A stretch of 64,000 nucleotides of DNA from Mangrovimonas aestuarii (GTDB taxonomy: Bacteria > Bacteroidota > Bacteroidia > Flavobacteriales > Flavobacteriaceae): the NCBI RefSeq assembly GCF_028767185.1, contig NZ_JARACK010000004.1, positions 62,001 to 126,000 on the forward strand, in the 5' to 3' direction. Both the position numbers and the translations under genes were made by a program. The notes under the pieces were generated by a model that worked only from the letters and a program-made list of their open reading frames with translations, was not told where the DNA came from and did no database searches. Positions 15,690 through 25,291 of the stretch are shown here, piece by piece (within the stretch, counting starts at the first letter, position 1; each line of letters starts with the position of its first letter).

Positions 15690-18182
15690 ATGAATTTAAA
15701 ACTACTTACGCTTTTCCTTTTTTTTAGCATAGCATCTGCTTTGGGTCAAACCAAGGTTAGTGGTTATATAATTGATCAAGACGATCAACCAGTTTCTTTT
15801 GCGAATGTCGTTTTTAAAGGCTCAACCATTGGAACCATTACTGATGAGAATGGTAGATTTTATTTAGAGTCTGATGAGACCTGGAATACACTTGCAGTTT
15901 CCTTTTTAGGTTTTGAAACCTTGATTCTTCCACTTGATAAAAAAGTAAATTACGATTTAAAACTAGTACTTAAGGAAGCACAAGATCAGCTCGATGAGGT
16001 TGTTATTGTAGCTGGAAAACAACCAAAGAAGAATAACCCAGCTATTGATTTACTCCGAAAGATTTGGGAGCACAGACGAAGAAATGGTGTCAAACAGTTC
16101 AAGCAATATGAGTACGATAAATACGAGAAGATAGAATTTGACTTAAATACTATTGATAGTAACCTTATTAAAAGTAAACTATTCAAAGGGATGGAGTTTG
16201 TGTTTGATCAAGTAGATACATCAAAGGTTACGGGAAAAACCTATCTGCCCATATTTATCAATGAATCTGCAAGTAGAGTGTATGGAGATAATGCTTTAAA
16301 AAAGGAGAAAGAAATATTAAATGGGAATAAAAACTCTGGGTTTAGTAACAATCAAACCATTATTGATTTTATTCAGGACCTTTATTCTGACTATGATGTG
16401 TACGATAACTATATAAAAGTTTTTGAGAAAAGTTTTGTGAGTCCTTTATCCAGAACAGGAATCAATGTTTACAACTATGTTTTGTCCGATAGTGCTTTTA
16501 TCGACAATAAATGGTGTTATAACATTATTTATTATCCCAGACGAAAAAACGAGCTTACTTTCAAAGGAGATTTTTGGGTTAACGACACCACTTATGCCAT
16601 AAAGGAAATTAATCTTAAAGCTTCAAAAAGTGCTAATATTAACTGGGTGAAGGATATTTATATCGAACAGGAATTCGAAGTGTTAAACGATTCTACCCTT
16701 TTAATGACTCGCGATTACTTTATGTCCGATTTTTCATTTCAGAAAAAGGAAAAGGCAAAAGGAATTTACGGTAAAAGAACCACGTTGTACGACAATTATG
16801 AGTTTAATAAGGCTAAAGGGGAAGACTTTTATAAGCAGGAAGTATACAATTACAATGAGAGTGTATATAATCGCAATGATGAATTTTGGGAGCAAAACCG
16901 CATGGAGAGCCTTAATAAGGATGAGGTTGGGGTTTATAAAATGCTCGATACCTTAAAGACAGTTAAGAAATTTAAACGGCTTTATAATATTGGAACTGTA
17001 CTTGTTTCAGGATATGTAGAAATAGATCGATGGAATATGGATTATGGGCCTATTTATTCAACGTTTGGGTATAACGAAGTTGAGGGAGTGCGCATTCGCG
17101 GGGGAGGACGTACTTATTTTGGGCCTAATGATAGTTGGCGTTTGGAGGGATTTGCTGCCTATGGGTTAAAAGATGATAAGGTAAAATATGGTATTTCAGG
17201 TAAAATCTTGCTTGATAAGAAAAATAGGATTATTATTTCTGGAGGAAACAGAAGAGATGTGGAACAGATAGGAGCTAGCTTGACCACTTCTAATGATGTA
17301 CTTGGTCGTAGTTTAGCCTCATCAGCCCTATTTGCCAAGGGAACTAACGATAAGCTTACCAATATTAACCTGACAAGTTTGGCGTTTGAGATTGAACCAG
17401 CGAAAAATCTGGTATTTCGATTGGGAGGGGACTATCGTACCTTGGAATCTGCTTCTCCAACATTTAGTTTGGATTATTATGATCCTGCTTCGCCAACGGG
17501 TATTTCTTCAAAGGTTAAACAATATGAAACCACTTTGTCATTATTCTATTATCCTGGTCGAAAAATGACAGGTCATGGTGTGGAACGCCAAGTTGTAAAT
17601 GATGATTTTCCTAGTTTTTTTGCTCGCCTTAGTTTGGCAGATAAAGGATTGTTGGAAAGTGATTTTACCTATAAAAAAGTTCAGTTTTCCTATACGCACC
17701 CATGGCAATTAGGAGGCTTTGGTCGTTTACAGTCTACGATGGAGATGGGTAAGACATTTGGCGAGGTACCATTAGGTTTGCTTAGTGTTGTGCCTGGTAA
17801 CCAGGCATATTTCTCAATTTATAATACTTTTTCTCAACTAGATTTTTATGAGTTTGTTACGGATACTTATGCCTCATTGCATTTAGAACATAATTTTAAT
17901 GGACGATTGTTTTCAAGAATACCTGCGTTGAGAAAACTTAATTGGAGGGAGATAGTAGGTTTGCGAGGTGTATGGGGGCAGATATCTGATGAAAACGTCT
18001 CGCTAAATGCATCTGATCTTATTTATAGGGCACCTTCTGATAAGGTTTATTACGAATACAGTTTTGGCATAGGGAATATTTTCAAAGTGTTTCGGATTGA
18101 TTTCAATTTTAGGGGTAATTACAAGGAAGTGCCAGATGTACGAAAGTTTGGTATAACAGGAAGTTTTGGGTTCTATTTCTAA
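15690..18182 (+). CDS. Outer-membrane DUF5686/carboxypeptidase-regulatory-like protein
   Basis: 830 residues. A signal peptide (1-19, ending ALGQ) precedes a carboxypeptidase regulatory-like beta-sandwich domain (about 20-110: TKVSGYIIDQDDQPVSFANV, then GTITDENGRFYL), the same domain type found at the N-terminus of TonB-dependent transporters. The rest is the DUF5686 region, rich in alternating aromatic and polar residues and ending in Phe (FGITGSFGFYF), as in an outer-membrane beta-barrel. The family is widespread in Bacteroidota; its function is not established. The start is only about 15 bases after the pdhB terminator T-run. Confidence 0.85.
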   Translation: MNLKLLTLFLFFSIASALGQTKVSGYIIDQDDQPVSFANVVFKGSTIGTITDENGRFYLESDETWNTLAVSFLGFETLILPLDKKVNYDLKLVLKEAQDQLDEVVIVAGKQPKKNNPAIDLLRKIWEHRRRNGVKQFKQYEYDKYEKIEFDLNTIDSNLIKSKLFKGMEFVFDQVDTSKVTGKTYLPIFINESASRVYGDNALKKEKEILNGNKNSGFSNNQTIIDFIQDLYSDYDVYDNYIKVFEKSFVSPLSRTGINVYNYVLSDSAFIDNKWCYNIIYYPRRKNELTFKGDFWVNDTTYAIKEINLKASKSANINWVKDIYIEQEFEVLNDSTLLMTRDYFMSDFSFQKKEKAKGIYGKRTTLYDNYEFNKAKGEDFYKQEVYNYNESVYNRNDEFWEQNRMESLNKDEVGVYKMLDTLKTVKKFKRLYNIGTVLVSGYVEIDRWNMDYGPIYSTFGYNEVEGVRIRGGGRTYFGPNDSWRLEGFAAYGLKDDKVKYGISGKILLDKKNRIIISGGNRRDVEQIGASLTTSNDVLGRSLASSALFAKGTNDKLTNINLTSLAFEIEPAKNLVFRLGGDYRTLESASPTFSLDYYDPASPTGISSKVKQYETTLSLFYYPGRKMTGHGVERQVVNDDFPSFFARLSLADKGLLESDFTYKKVQFSYTHPWQLGGFGRLQSTMEMGKTFGEVPLGLLSVVPGNQAYFSIYNTFSQLDFYEFVTDTYASLHLEHNFNGRLFSRIPALRKLNWREIVGLRGVWGQISDENVSLNASDLIYRAPSDKVYYEYSFGIGNIFKVFRIDFNFRGNYKEVPDVRKFGITGSFGFYF

Positions 18183-18371
18183 TATTTAAGCAGGGTTCTC
18201 AATTAGTGGGTTTTTCTTATTATAGAGATAACAGAAGGTCTTATCGCAGCTATACTGTTAATAAAGTACGAGGAGATTACGAATGAAGTCATGAATGGGG
18301 TTTTGAAACAAATTCTAAGTCAATTGAAAGTCTTACTTGTATATTCTAAAGGTTTATTAACCATTTTTTTA

Positions 18372-18402
18372 TTGTCTAAAAAGGAAAGCTTCAGTACCTT
18401 TG
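18372..18402 (+). promoter_or_regulatory. Promoter of ppa
   Basis: TTG (18372-18374), a 20-base spacer, and an exact TACCTTTG (18395-18402). The box ends 22 bases before the ATG. This is one of the best promoter matches in the window. Confidence 0.7.
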
Positions 18403-18424
18403 CGCCCGTAAAAAAACAAGAACT

Positions 18425-18952
18425 ATGAGTCCAAAAGGAAAAAAGACCTTTGATGTTTTAATAGAAATTCCAAAGGGAAGCCGTAATAAATACGAATACG
18501 ATTTTGAATTAAAGAAAATCCGTTTCGACAGAATGTTGTTTTCATCTATGATGTACCCTGCTGATTACGGATTTATTCCAGAAACTTTGGCTTTAGATGG
18601 AGATCCTTTAGATGTATTGGTATTGGGTAGCGAGCCTACTTTTCCAAATTGTGTTATGGAGGTAAAACCTATTGGAGTATTCCATATGGCCGATGAAAAA
18701 GGTCCAGATGAAAAATTAGTATGTGTTCCTGTTTCAGACCCAATATGGAACAAGCTTAACGACCTATCTGATATGAACCCTCACCTTAAAGAAGAGATTA
18801 CACACTTCTTCCAGGTTTACAAAGATCTTGAAAAGAAAAAAGTAGATGTAGGTGGATGGGGAGATGCAAAAGAAGCATATGAGATCTTAAATAATTGTGT
18901 GGATCGTTACGAAGAAAGTGAACACAAAACTAAAGGTGATTTCACTATCTAG
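18425..18952 (+). CDS. ppa: Soluble inorganic pyrophosphatase (family I)
   Basis: Hydrolyses pyrophosphate released by biosynthesis, pulling those reactions forward. The family I signature is LDGDPLDVLVLG with metal-binding Asp58, Asp60 and Asp63. Also present are YPADYGFIPETL and an acidic C-terminal part (WGDAKEAYEIL). The 175-residue length is normal. The membrane pyrophosphatase gene follows 117 bases later but is separated by a strong terminator, so the two are probably regulated separately. Confidence 0.95.
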   Translation: MSPKGKKTFDVLIEIPKGSRNKYEYDFELKKIRFDRMLFSSMMYPADYGFIPETLALDGDPLDVLVLGSEPTFPNCVMEVKPIGVFHMADEKGPDEKLVCVPVSDPIWNKLNDLSDMNPHLKEEITHFFQVYKDLEKKKVDVGGWGDAKEAYEILNNCVDRYEESEHKTKGDFTI

Positions 18953-18980
18953 TCGATTTATTAAAATATCTTAACAGAAA

Positions 18981-19014
18981 AACCTTCCAAGCTATGTTTG
19001 GAAGGTTTTTTTTT
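18981..19014 (+). terminator. Terminator after ppa
   Basis: AACCTTCCAA (18981-18990) pairs with TTGGAAGGTT (18998-19007), followed by a T-run. Confidence 0.9.
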
Positions 19015-19069
19015 CTACTTGATTTTGTTACATTTATAGTTAACATAACCAATTCAAACTATAAAATAT

Positions 19070-21328
19070 ATGAAATCTAACATGATTTTTGTGCCCATGG
19101 CCTTGGCCATACTGGGCTTGCTCTTTATGTTCGTAAAGATGGTATGGGTAAAGAAGCAGGACCCAGGTAGCGATAAGATGCAGAGCATCTCAAAAAGTAT
19201 CAAAGAAGGGGCCTTGGCATTTTTGCAAGCCGAATATAGGCTCCTTCTTGTTTTTGTAATTATCGCAGCCATAGCCTTAGGAGTTATATCATATTTAGTA
19301 CCTACAACCCATTGGGTAATTATTGTGGCTTTTGTTTTTGGAGCAGTCTTCTCAGCGCTTGCTGGTAATATTGGTATGCGTGTTGCTACAGAGGCCAATG
19401 CTCGCACTGCAGAAGCGGCTAAAACCAGTTTGCCACAGGCGCTTAAGGTGTCGTTTGGAGGGGGAACAGTAATGGGGCTTGGTGTAGCTGGTCTTGCTGT
19501 ATTAGGTTTGAGTATTTTCCTGTTTATTTTTATAAAGATGTTTATTGTAGGGAATCAGCCCTTTTATGAGGAAATGACTATTGCCTTAGAGGCTCTTGCA
19601 GGTTTCTCTTTGGGAGCAGAATCCATTGCGTTATTTGCTCGTGTAGGTGGAGGAATCTACACTAAAGCTGCTGATGTAGGTGCCGATTTGGTCGGCAAGG
19701 TTGAAGCCGGAATTCCTGAAGACGATCCTCGTAATCCTGCGACTATTGCCGATAATGTTGGAGATAACGTTGGGGATGTAGCCGGTATGGGGGCTGATTT
19801 ATTTGGGTCGTATGTGGCTACAGTATTGGCAGCCATGGTTCTTGGGAATTATGTAATAAAAGACATGTCGGTTAATAGTCCATTTACTGATGGGTTTAAT
19901 AATATGGGGCCTGTTTTGCTTCCAATAGTTATTGCGGGAGTTGGTATTTTGGCTTCTATACTAGGAACTTTTATGGTGAAGATTACTAGCAATAGTGCAA
20001 AGGAAGCACAGGTGCAAAAAGCGCTGGATACAGGTAATTGGGTAGCTATACTATTAACCTTAGGTGCTAGTTATTTTTTGATTGACTGGATGTTACCAGC
20101 TGTTATTGATATGAAGTTTTTTGGAGTGGGTTACAAACCAGTAGCCTCCATTAACGTGTTCTGGTCAGCTTGCATAGGACTGGCCGTAGGAGCCCTTATT
20201 TCGGCGGTTACATCCTATTATACAAGTCTGGGAAAAAAACCTGTTCTTGACATTGTTAAAAATAGTTCAACAGGGGCAGCTACAAATATAATTGCGGGAT
20301 TAGCAGTAGGGATGAAGTCTACTTTCTTGTCTGTTTTACTTTTTGCTGGCGCTATTTATGGTGCGTATGCTTTGGCTGGATTCTATGGTGTGGCATTATC
20401 AGCATCAGCCATGATGGCTACAACTGCAATGCAGTTAGCTATAGATGCTTTTGGACCAATTGCAGATAATGCAGGTGGTGTTGCAGAAATGAGTGAGCTG
20501 GAACCAGAAGTTCGTGAACGTACTGACATTTTGGATTCTGTTGGTAATACTACAGCCGCGGTTGGAAAAGGATTTGCGATTGCTTCGGCAGCGCTTACAG
20601 CTCTGGCATTGTTTGCGGCCTATGTAACGTTTACTGGAATCCATGGGATTAATATTTTTAAGGCAGATGTTTTAGCGGCTCTTTTTGTAGGAGGTATGAT
20701 TCCCGTGATATTTTCGGCACTTGCCATGCAGAGTGTTGGTAAAGCAGCGATGGAAATGGTACAGGAAGTACGTCGTCAATTTAAGGAGATCCCTGGTATT
20801 ATGGAAGGTACAGGGACGCCGGAATATGGGAAATGTGTTGATATTTCTACCCGTGCAGCCCTAAGGGAAATGCTTCTTCCGGGATTGATTACGATTATTA
20901 CACCAATCATTATTGGAACCATATTTGGAGCAGAACCACTAGGAGGATATATGGCAGGTGTTTGTGTTAGTGGGGTAATGTGGGCTATTTTTCAAAATAA
21001 TGCTGGGGGAGCTTGGGATAATGCTAAAAAATCGTTTGAAGCAGGTGTGGAGATAGATGGAAAAATGGAGTTTAAAGGGAGTGATGCCCATAAGGCTGCT
21101 GTAACAGGAGACACTGTTGGTGATCCCTTTAAAGATACTTCTGGGCCATCAATGAATATCTTAATTAAATTAACCTGTTTGGTGGGGCTGGTGATAGCTC
21201 CAATTTTGGGAGGTCATGTGGAAGAAGGTTATGCTGAAAAACCAGCAAAGGATGATGTGAAAAAAGAAGTGAAACATGAAACTTCTACAGATACAGATAA
21301 GATGGACTCTATTGTTCTTAAGGAGTAA
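19070..21328 (+). CDS. hppA: Membrane-bound ion-translocating pyrophosphatase
   Basis: Couples pyrophosphate hydrolysis to pumping of H+ or Na+ out of the cytoplasm. The 752 residues contain about 16 hydrophobic helices and the family core [20 protein letters not shown], then [19 protein letters not shown]. The motif [10 protein letters not shown] has Ala496 and Gly499 where K+-independent enzymes have Lys and Thr, so this should be a K+-dependent type. I cannot decide between Na+ and H+ transport from sequence. The charged C-terminal tail (about residues 710-752) is longer than usual. Confidence 0.94.
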   Translation: MKSNMIFVPMALAILGLLFMFVKMVWVKKQDPGSDKMQSISKSIKEGALAFLQAEYRLLLVFVIIAAIALGVISYLVPTTHWVIIVAFVFGAVFSALAGNIGMRVATEANARTAEAAKTSLPQALKVSFGGGTVMGLGVAGLAVLGLSIFLFIFIKMFIVGNQPFYEEMTIALEALAGFSLGAESIALFARVGGGIYTKAADVGADLVGKVEAGIPEDDPRNPATIADNVGDNVGDVAGMGADLFGSYVATVLAAMVLGNYVIKDMSVNSPFTDGFNNMGPVLLPIVIAGVGILASILGTFMVKITSNSAKEAQVQKALDTGNWVAILLTLGASYFLIDWMLPAVIDMKFFGVGYKPVASINVFWSACIGLAVGALISAVTSYYTSLGKKPVLDIVKNSSTGAATNIIAGLAVGMKSTFLSVLLFAGAIYGAYALAGFYGVALSASAMMATTAMQLAIDAFGPIADNAGGVAEMSELEPEVRERTDILDSVGNTTAAVGKGFAIASAALTALALFAAYVTFTGIHGINIFKADVLAALFVGGMIPVIFSALAMQSVGKAAMEMVQEVRRQFKEIPGIMEGTGTPEYGKCVDISTRAALREMLLPGLITIITPIIIGTIFGAEPLGGYMAGVCVSGVMWAIFQNNAGGAWDNAKKSFEAGVEIDGKMEFKGSDAHKAAVTGDTVGDPFKDTSGPSMNILIKLTCLVGLVIAPILGGHVEEGYAEKPAKDDVKKEVKHETSTDTDKMDSIVLKE

Positions 21329-21352
21329 GAGAATGTGTGACAAAAAACAAGA

Positions 21353-21376
21353 AGCGCCCATTTCGGGCGCTTTTTG
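21353..21376. terminator. Bidirectional terminator between hppA and the T9SS cargo gene
   Basis: AGCGCCC (21353-21359) pairs with GGGCGCT (21365-21371), with T-runs available on both strands (T after the stem on plus, A-rich before it). Confidence 0.85.
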
Positions 21377-21378
21377 TT

Positions 21379-22083
21379 TTAATGTCTTATGAACTTTTTT
21401 GTAATTTGTTTTCCATCAGTATCAACTAGAGTAATAAAGTATAACCCTCTGCCTAAATGATCTAATTTAATCGAATTTGGGCTATGGCTGTATTCATTTT
21501 GATAAACCTTCTTTCCGCTGAGTGAAGTAATTAATATTTCCTTAATGATGATTTGGGATTTAAAGTTTAAGACATCTGTGACTGGGTTAGGAAATAGACT
21601 AATTATAGAATTGCTAACTTGTTCATTTGATAAAGTACCTAAACGAAATGCACAAATATTATAGGTGTCTTGCGGGTTTTTAGTACTTAAAGAAATATAA
21701 AGTTTAGTGCCAGCTGTTATCTCTCCAGTATAGGCGACTCCAGTATAAGCGCAAGTAAACCAGTCAGTAACAAGATTTCCTGGTACACCTTCCAGAAAAA
21801 CCATTTTCAAGTCAGGAGAGTTTCCTCCATGTTCGATTTGGTATTCTCCCGATTCATTAAATTCAATTAAAAACCAAACTTCATAATCATTAGCTAAAGT
21901 CAAAGAGCAGTCGTTTTCACCTGAGATGGGAAATCGATTTGAGAAATTCCCAGATATACTGTTTTCGCATATAGAGCTTTCAGATATGTTTAGGGGTATT
22001 GCATTTTCTGGGATATCGCCTTGGGCATATAAATTGGCAAAAATGAGCCAAATTAAAGCCACTGAAATCATAACTGTTTTCAT
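21379..22083 (-). CDS. Secreted protein with T9SS type A sorting domain
   Basis: 234 residues with a signal peptide (about 1-20, ending NLYAQ). The middle (30-150) is beta-rich with four Cys (ENDCSL and FTCAYTG among them) and resembles a small extracellular sandwich domain of unknown ligand. The last 75 residues are a type A sorting domain: SLFPNPVTDVLNF, ITSLSGKKVYQ, LGRGLYFITL and a basic end (ITKKFIRH). It should therefore be exported by the Sec system and then by the type IX secretion system to the cell surface. Function beyond that is unknown. Confidence 0.85.
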   Translation of the reverse strand: MKTVMISVALIWLIFANLYAQGDIPENAIPLNISESSICENSISGNFSNRFPISGENDCSLTLANDYEVWFLIEFNESGEYQIEHGGNSPDLKMVFLEGVPGNLVTDWFTCAYTGVAYTGEITAGTKLYISLSTKNPQDTYNICAFRLGTLSNEQVSNSIISLFPNPVTDVLNFKSQIIIKEILITSLSGKKVYQNEYSHSPNSIKLDHLGRGLYFITLVDTDGKQITKKFIRH

Positions 22084-22196
22084 GATATATAAGTGTTGTG
22101 GCTTTAAGAAGAATTGCTAATATAAATTTACGAAAATATGAAACTATTTACTGTAAGTTAAATCATGCTTTACACGTGTTCTTTGCTTACGCTTAC

Positions 22197-22235
22197 AAAA
22201 AAAAAGCACCAGTAGGTGCTTTTTTTTTTTTTTTT
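22197..22235 (-). terminator. Terminator of the deoxynucleoside kinase transcript
   Basis: AGCACC (22205-22210) and GGTGCT (22215-22220) form a short stem flanked by long A- and T-runs, so the minus-strand transcript ends in U-rich sequence. It could also work on the plus strand. Confidence 0.75.
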
Positions 22236-22246
22236 GAATAGTATTC

Positions 22247-22861
22247 TTAAAACAATCCATTTATTTCGGCATCAATACGGTTGATAACCTCTCCTAAATC
22301 CTCTGGTTTGTCCACAAAGTTTACTCTGTCAACATCTATAATAAGTAATTTTCCGTTGTCATAACCATGTATCCAAGCTTCGTAACGCTCGTTAAGCCTA
22401 CTTAAATAATCAATACTTATTGAGTTTTCGTATTCTCGCCCTCGTTTATGAATCTGTCCTACCAAATTTGGAATAGAACTCCTTAAGTAGATTAACAAGT
22501 CTGGTCCTTGTACGAGCGATTCCATTAAATCGAAAAGTGTGCGGTAGTTTTCAAAGTCCCTATTGGTCATGAGTCCCATGGCATGAAGGTTAGGTGCGAA
22601 AATATGAGCGTCCTCGTAAATGGTTCTATCCTGAATAATTTGCTTGCCGCTCTCTCGAATTTGTAAAACTTGACGAAAACGACTATTTAAAAAGTAAACC
22701 TGTAGGTTAAAACTCCAGCGTTCCATTTGGTTGTAAAAGTCGTCCAGATATGGGTTGTCAACCACATCTTCTAGTTGGGCTTCCCAATTATAATGTTTGG
22801 CGAGTAATTTGGTAAGTGATGTCTTACCGGCACCTATGTTTCCCGCAACGGCAATATGCAT
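22247..22861 (-). CDS. Deoxynucleoside kinase
   Basis: Phosphorylates deoxynucleosides for salvage into dNTPs. The 204-residue protein has a P-loop GNIGAGKT (7-14), the lid and substrate segments NPYLDDFYNQMERWSFNLQV and QDRTIYEDAHIF (DRT motif), and RGREYENSISIDYL. These fit the dNK/dCK/dGK family. Base specificity cannot be decided. Its start codon lies 3 bases after the stop of the upstream secreted protein, so the two are cotranscribed. Confidence 0.93.
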   Translation of the reverse strand: MHIAVAGNIGAGKTSLTKLLAKHYNWEAQLEDVVDNPYLDDFYNQMERWSFNLQVYFLNSRFRQVLQIRESGKQIIQDRTIYEDAHIFAPNLHAMGLMTNRDFENYRTLFDLMESLVQGPDLLIYLRSSIPNLVGQIHKRGREYENSISIDYLSRLNERYEAWIHGYDNGKLLIIDVDRVNFVDKPEDLGEVINRIDAEINGLF

Positions 22862-22864
22862 AAT

Positions 22865-23650
22865 TTATTGTAATTTAAGTTGGTAGATCTTGAGTGTGTC
22901 CTCTTGATAAATATACAAGGTTTCCTCGATTACAAAAAACTGTTTTATTGATAAATCTGGGAGTGTTATTGGGCGAATTTCATCTTCATTTTTTTTTATT
23001 GCAAATAACCTGTTTCCTTTTTTCAAAAAAATATTGCCCATAGATTGACAAAGTGTGTCGAAACCGTCATTTTTAGTTTTGTTTACAATGCTGCCGGTAT
23101 AATGAAATTGATAAATGTAGTCCTGAGTAAGTAGCCAGCAATCATTGTAATTGCTGTCTATATCTAATGCTTGACCTTGAAGAGGAATTGTTGTTAACCT
23201 TGATTTATTGGTTTTATAATCAAAAAGCTCCAATTGCTGAGTGTTTTGGTTGTAAATCCAAACCGTATTGTCAATGCAGGAAGACACAAGAGTAATAGAT
23301 CTATATGGGGGTAAGTTGTTAAAGTCTACTTTAAAGATTTCTGCAAGTCGGTTATCTAATATTATTAACGTATTAAATTGACTGTAAAATAAAGGTATTT
23401 TCAAAGGGTTGAAAATATCGATTTGGCTTATGTTTCCCAACTGAAAATTATTATAATTCAGGCTTGAGCCGTCAAAGTATTTTTTTAAAGTACCTCCATT
23501 TAAAGTATACTTAGCTCCAAACTTATCTACATGAATTAAAGCCTCCTTTGTTAAGGGCTTGGTTGCAATTAGGTTTGTGTTTATTGCGTTTTGAGCCAAT
23601 AATTCAAAAGATAGATTTAGGATTATTACAAGTGATAGAAGGATTCTCAT
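22865..23650 (-). CDS. Secreted beta-propeller-like protein of unknown function
   Basis: 261 residues from the ATG at 23650. The frame continues upstream to 23674, but the internal start places a proper signal peptide first (MRILLSLVIILNLSFELLAQ). The rest consists of short beta-strand-like repeats with Trp/Asp-containing turns (DNTVWIYNQNTQQLELFDY, DCWLLTQDYIYQFHY, EDTLKIYQLKLQ), which suggests a beta-propeller. No catalytic motif is visible. It overlaps no gene and is the first gene of a pair with the deoxynucleoside kinase, although a functional link is not obvious. Confidence 0.65.
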   Translation of the reverse strand: MRILLSLVIILNLSFELLAQNAINTNLIATKPLTKEALIHVDKFGAKYTLNGGTLKKYFDGSSLNYNNFQLGNISQIDIFNPLKIPLFYSQFNTLIILDNRLAEIFKVDFNNLPPYRSITLVSSCIDNTVWIYNQNTQQLELFDYKTNKSRLTTIPLQGQALDIDSNYNDCWLLTQDYIYQFHYTGSIVNKTKNDGFDTLCQSMGNIFLKKGNRLFAIKKNEDEIRPITLPDLSIKQFFVIEETLYIYQEDTLKIYQLKLQ

Positions 23651-23989
23651 TAAGGCAATGTACAAAAAAAGCATATAGAAGATGGAAGTGGACTAAGTTT
23701 TTGTTTTTAAGATTATATAACTCAAATTGGAAGTTATATATCTACTTGAAAGCCTTTAATGATTATTAAGTAAGCGAACTGTAATCTTTGGTTTGCTTAG
23801 GTGTTCTTATTTTTATGTGTTGTTTTTAAGGTTTTTGTAGTCTATTTCGGTGGAAAAACAGAATGGATAAATATATAAGTGGATGGTTTTGATAGATTTC
23901 ATTTACGGGCCGAGCCCTTTCCTGATAAGGTCTTTTTTATGTTTGATGATTCTTTGATAAAAAAAAATTAAAATTCATTCAAAAATTAT
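23651..23989. other. Intergenic region with a palindrome
   Basis: No gene is convincing here. It holds the upstream region of the propeller gene (leftward) and the upstream region of tRNA-Tyr (rightward). The inverted repeat TATATAACT/AGTTATATA (23714-23722 and 23732-23740) with a 9-base spacer is the only structure I see. Confidence 0.5.
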
Positions 23990-24019
23990 TTGTCAGATAG
24001 ACAAACTGTAATATATTTG
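23990..24019 (+). promoter_or_regulatory. Promoter of tRNA-Tyr
   Basis: TTG (23990-23992), a 19-base spacer and an exact TATATTTG (24012-24019). The box ends 11 bases before the mature tRNA 5' end. It is the cleanest promoter in the window. Confidence 0.75.
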
Positions 24020-24030
24020 CGCTCGCATTG

Positions 24031-24112
<82 letters not shown>

Positions 24113-24133
24113 CTAATGAATTAGAAAAATTAA

Positions 24134-24170
24134 CAAAGGCAAGCTTATTTTTGAGCTTGCCTTTGTTTTT
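24134..24170 (+). terminator. Terminator after tRNA-Tyr
   Basis: A 12-bp stem CAAAGGCAAGCT/AGCTTGCCTTTG (24134-24145 and 24154-24165) is followed by a T-run. Confidence 0.9.
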
Positions 24171-24234
24171 ATACTGTTTTGTGATCAGATCGTTTTTTCT
24201 TAATTTTCGTCTGGATTTACCCTAAAAAATATTT

Positions 24235-25146
24235 ATGCTGATTTCAAAACGTGTTAGACTACATACAATTGTTTCCGGAACATGGAAGTTATTGATATTA
24301 GATCTTATAAGCTGTTCGGGTACCTATTGGATCTATTCCTTTTTTATTTCCCCACATTATGAAATGCCTGGATTGATTCCCAGTGTATTGGGTACAGCTT
24401 TAGCATTTTTTATTGGTTTTAATAATAACCAAGCTTATGATAGGTGGTGGGAAGCCAGAAAAATTTGGGGCGCACTAGTGAATGATTCCAGGACTTGGGC
24501 TAGGCAAATTATTTATTTTCACCATAAAGAAGCTTTAAACAAATCAGAAATATCCATGGAATCCCGAAAGATGATTCATAGGCATATTTCATTTTTATAT
24601 GCCTTAAAGCAAGCTTTAAGAAAAACATCTGATAATGAATACAAAAAATATCTTTCAGAAAATGATATAGCCTATGTTGAGCAAGAATCAAATAAACCAA
24701 ATGCAATTCTAACAATACAAACCAAAGAACTCAATCAATTGTATGGGGAAAACCGTTTTGATGGGTTTAAGTTTATTGAGTTAAATAAAATGTTGGTTAA
24801 TTTTTGTGATCATATGGGAAAATCAGAGCGAATTTTAAATACGATTTTTCCAACTACTTATAACTATTACACGCGCATATTTATTTGGGTGTTCATTGTT
24901 TTTGTTACAATGGAAGTTTCCGAAAGTGTGGGCGCCTTTGCTATTCCAATTGGGACCTTGATTGGGTATGTGTTTTTAACGACACATTCTATAGGTCAAA
25001 CATTGTTAAATCCTTTTGAAGACTTGCCTACGGGTATCCCTTTAAATCAAATAACACGTACCATAGAAATTAATCTATTGGAGACGCTTGGAGATAGTGA
25101 AATTCCAGAGCCTGTTCAGCCAATTGATGATGAGTATGTTATGTAG
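24235..25146 (+). CDS. Bestrophin-like (UPF0187) anion channel family protein
   Basis: 303 residues. The N-terminal half has two hydrophobic segments and the family signature GFNNNQAYDRWWEARKIWGA, with DSRTWARQI. The C-terminal half has two more hydrophobic segments and FLTTHSIGQTLLNPFEDLPT, which matches the conserved NPFxxxxxD region of bestrophins. Bacterial members form pentameric ion channels, some selective for cations, so ion selectivity is uncertain. The gene follows the tRNA terminator and stands alone. Confidence 0.88.
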   Translation: MLISKRVRLHTIVSGTWKLLILDLISCSGTYWIYSFFISPHYEMPGLIPSVLGTALAFFIGFNNNQAYDRWWEARKIWGALVNDSRTWARQIIYFHHKEALNKSEISMESRKMIHRHISFLYALKQALRKTSDNEYKKYLSENDIAYVEQESNKPNAILTIQTKELNQLYGENRFDGFKFIELNKMLVNFCDHMGKSERILNTIFPTTYNYYTRIFIWVFIVFVTMEVSESVGAFAIPIGTLIGYVFLTTHSIGQTLLNPFEDLPTGIPLNQITRTIEINLLETLGDSEIPEPVQPIDDEYVM

Positions 25147-25233
25147 AGAGAGGGCTTATTGTTTATTCTTCTTCCTTTTTGGTTTCATTTTTGTAAATGA
25201 AAACAGCAAGAACAAGATTAATAATGTATGGTA

Positions 25234-25264
25234 AAAAAAAAGTCCCGATTGTTTTCGAGACTTA
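25234..25264 (-). terminator. Terminator of metK
   Basis: On the minus strand AAGTCTCGA (25264-25256) pairs with TCGGGACTT (25249-25241), and nine U residues follow. Confidence 0.88.
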
Positions 25265-25291
25265 TAATGTGATAATGGTTAGATCTTACTG

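Noticed and set aside
18292-18424. 44-codon frame before ppa
   Set aside because: It runs through the ppa promoter and ends at the ppa ATG; no sign of conservation.
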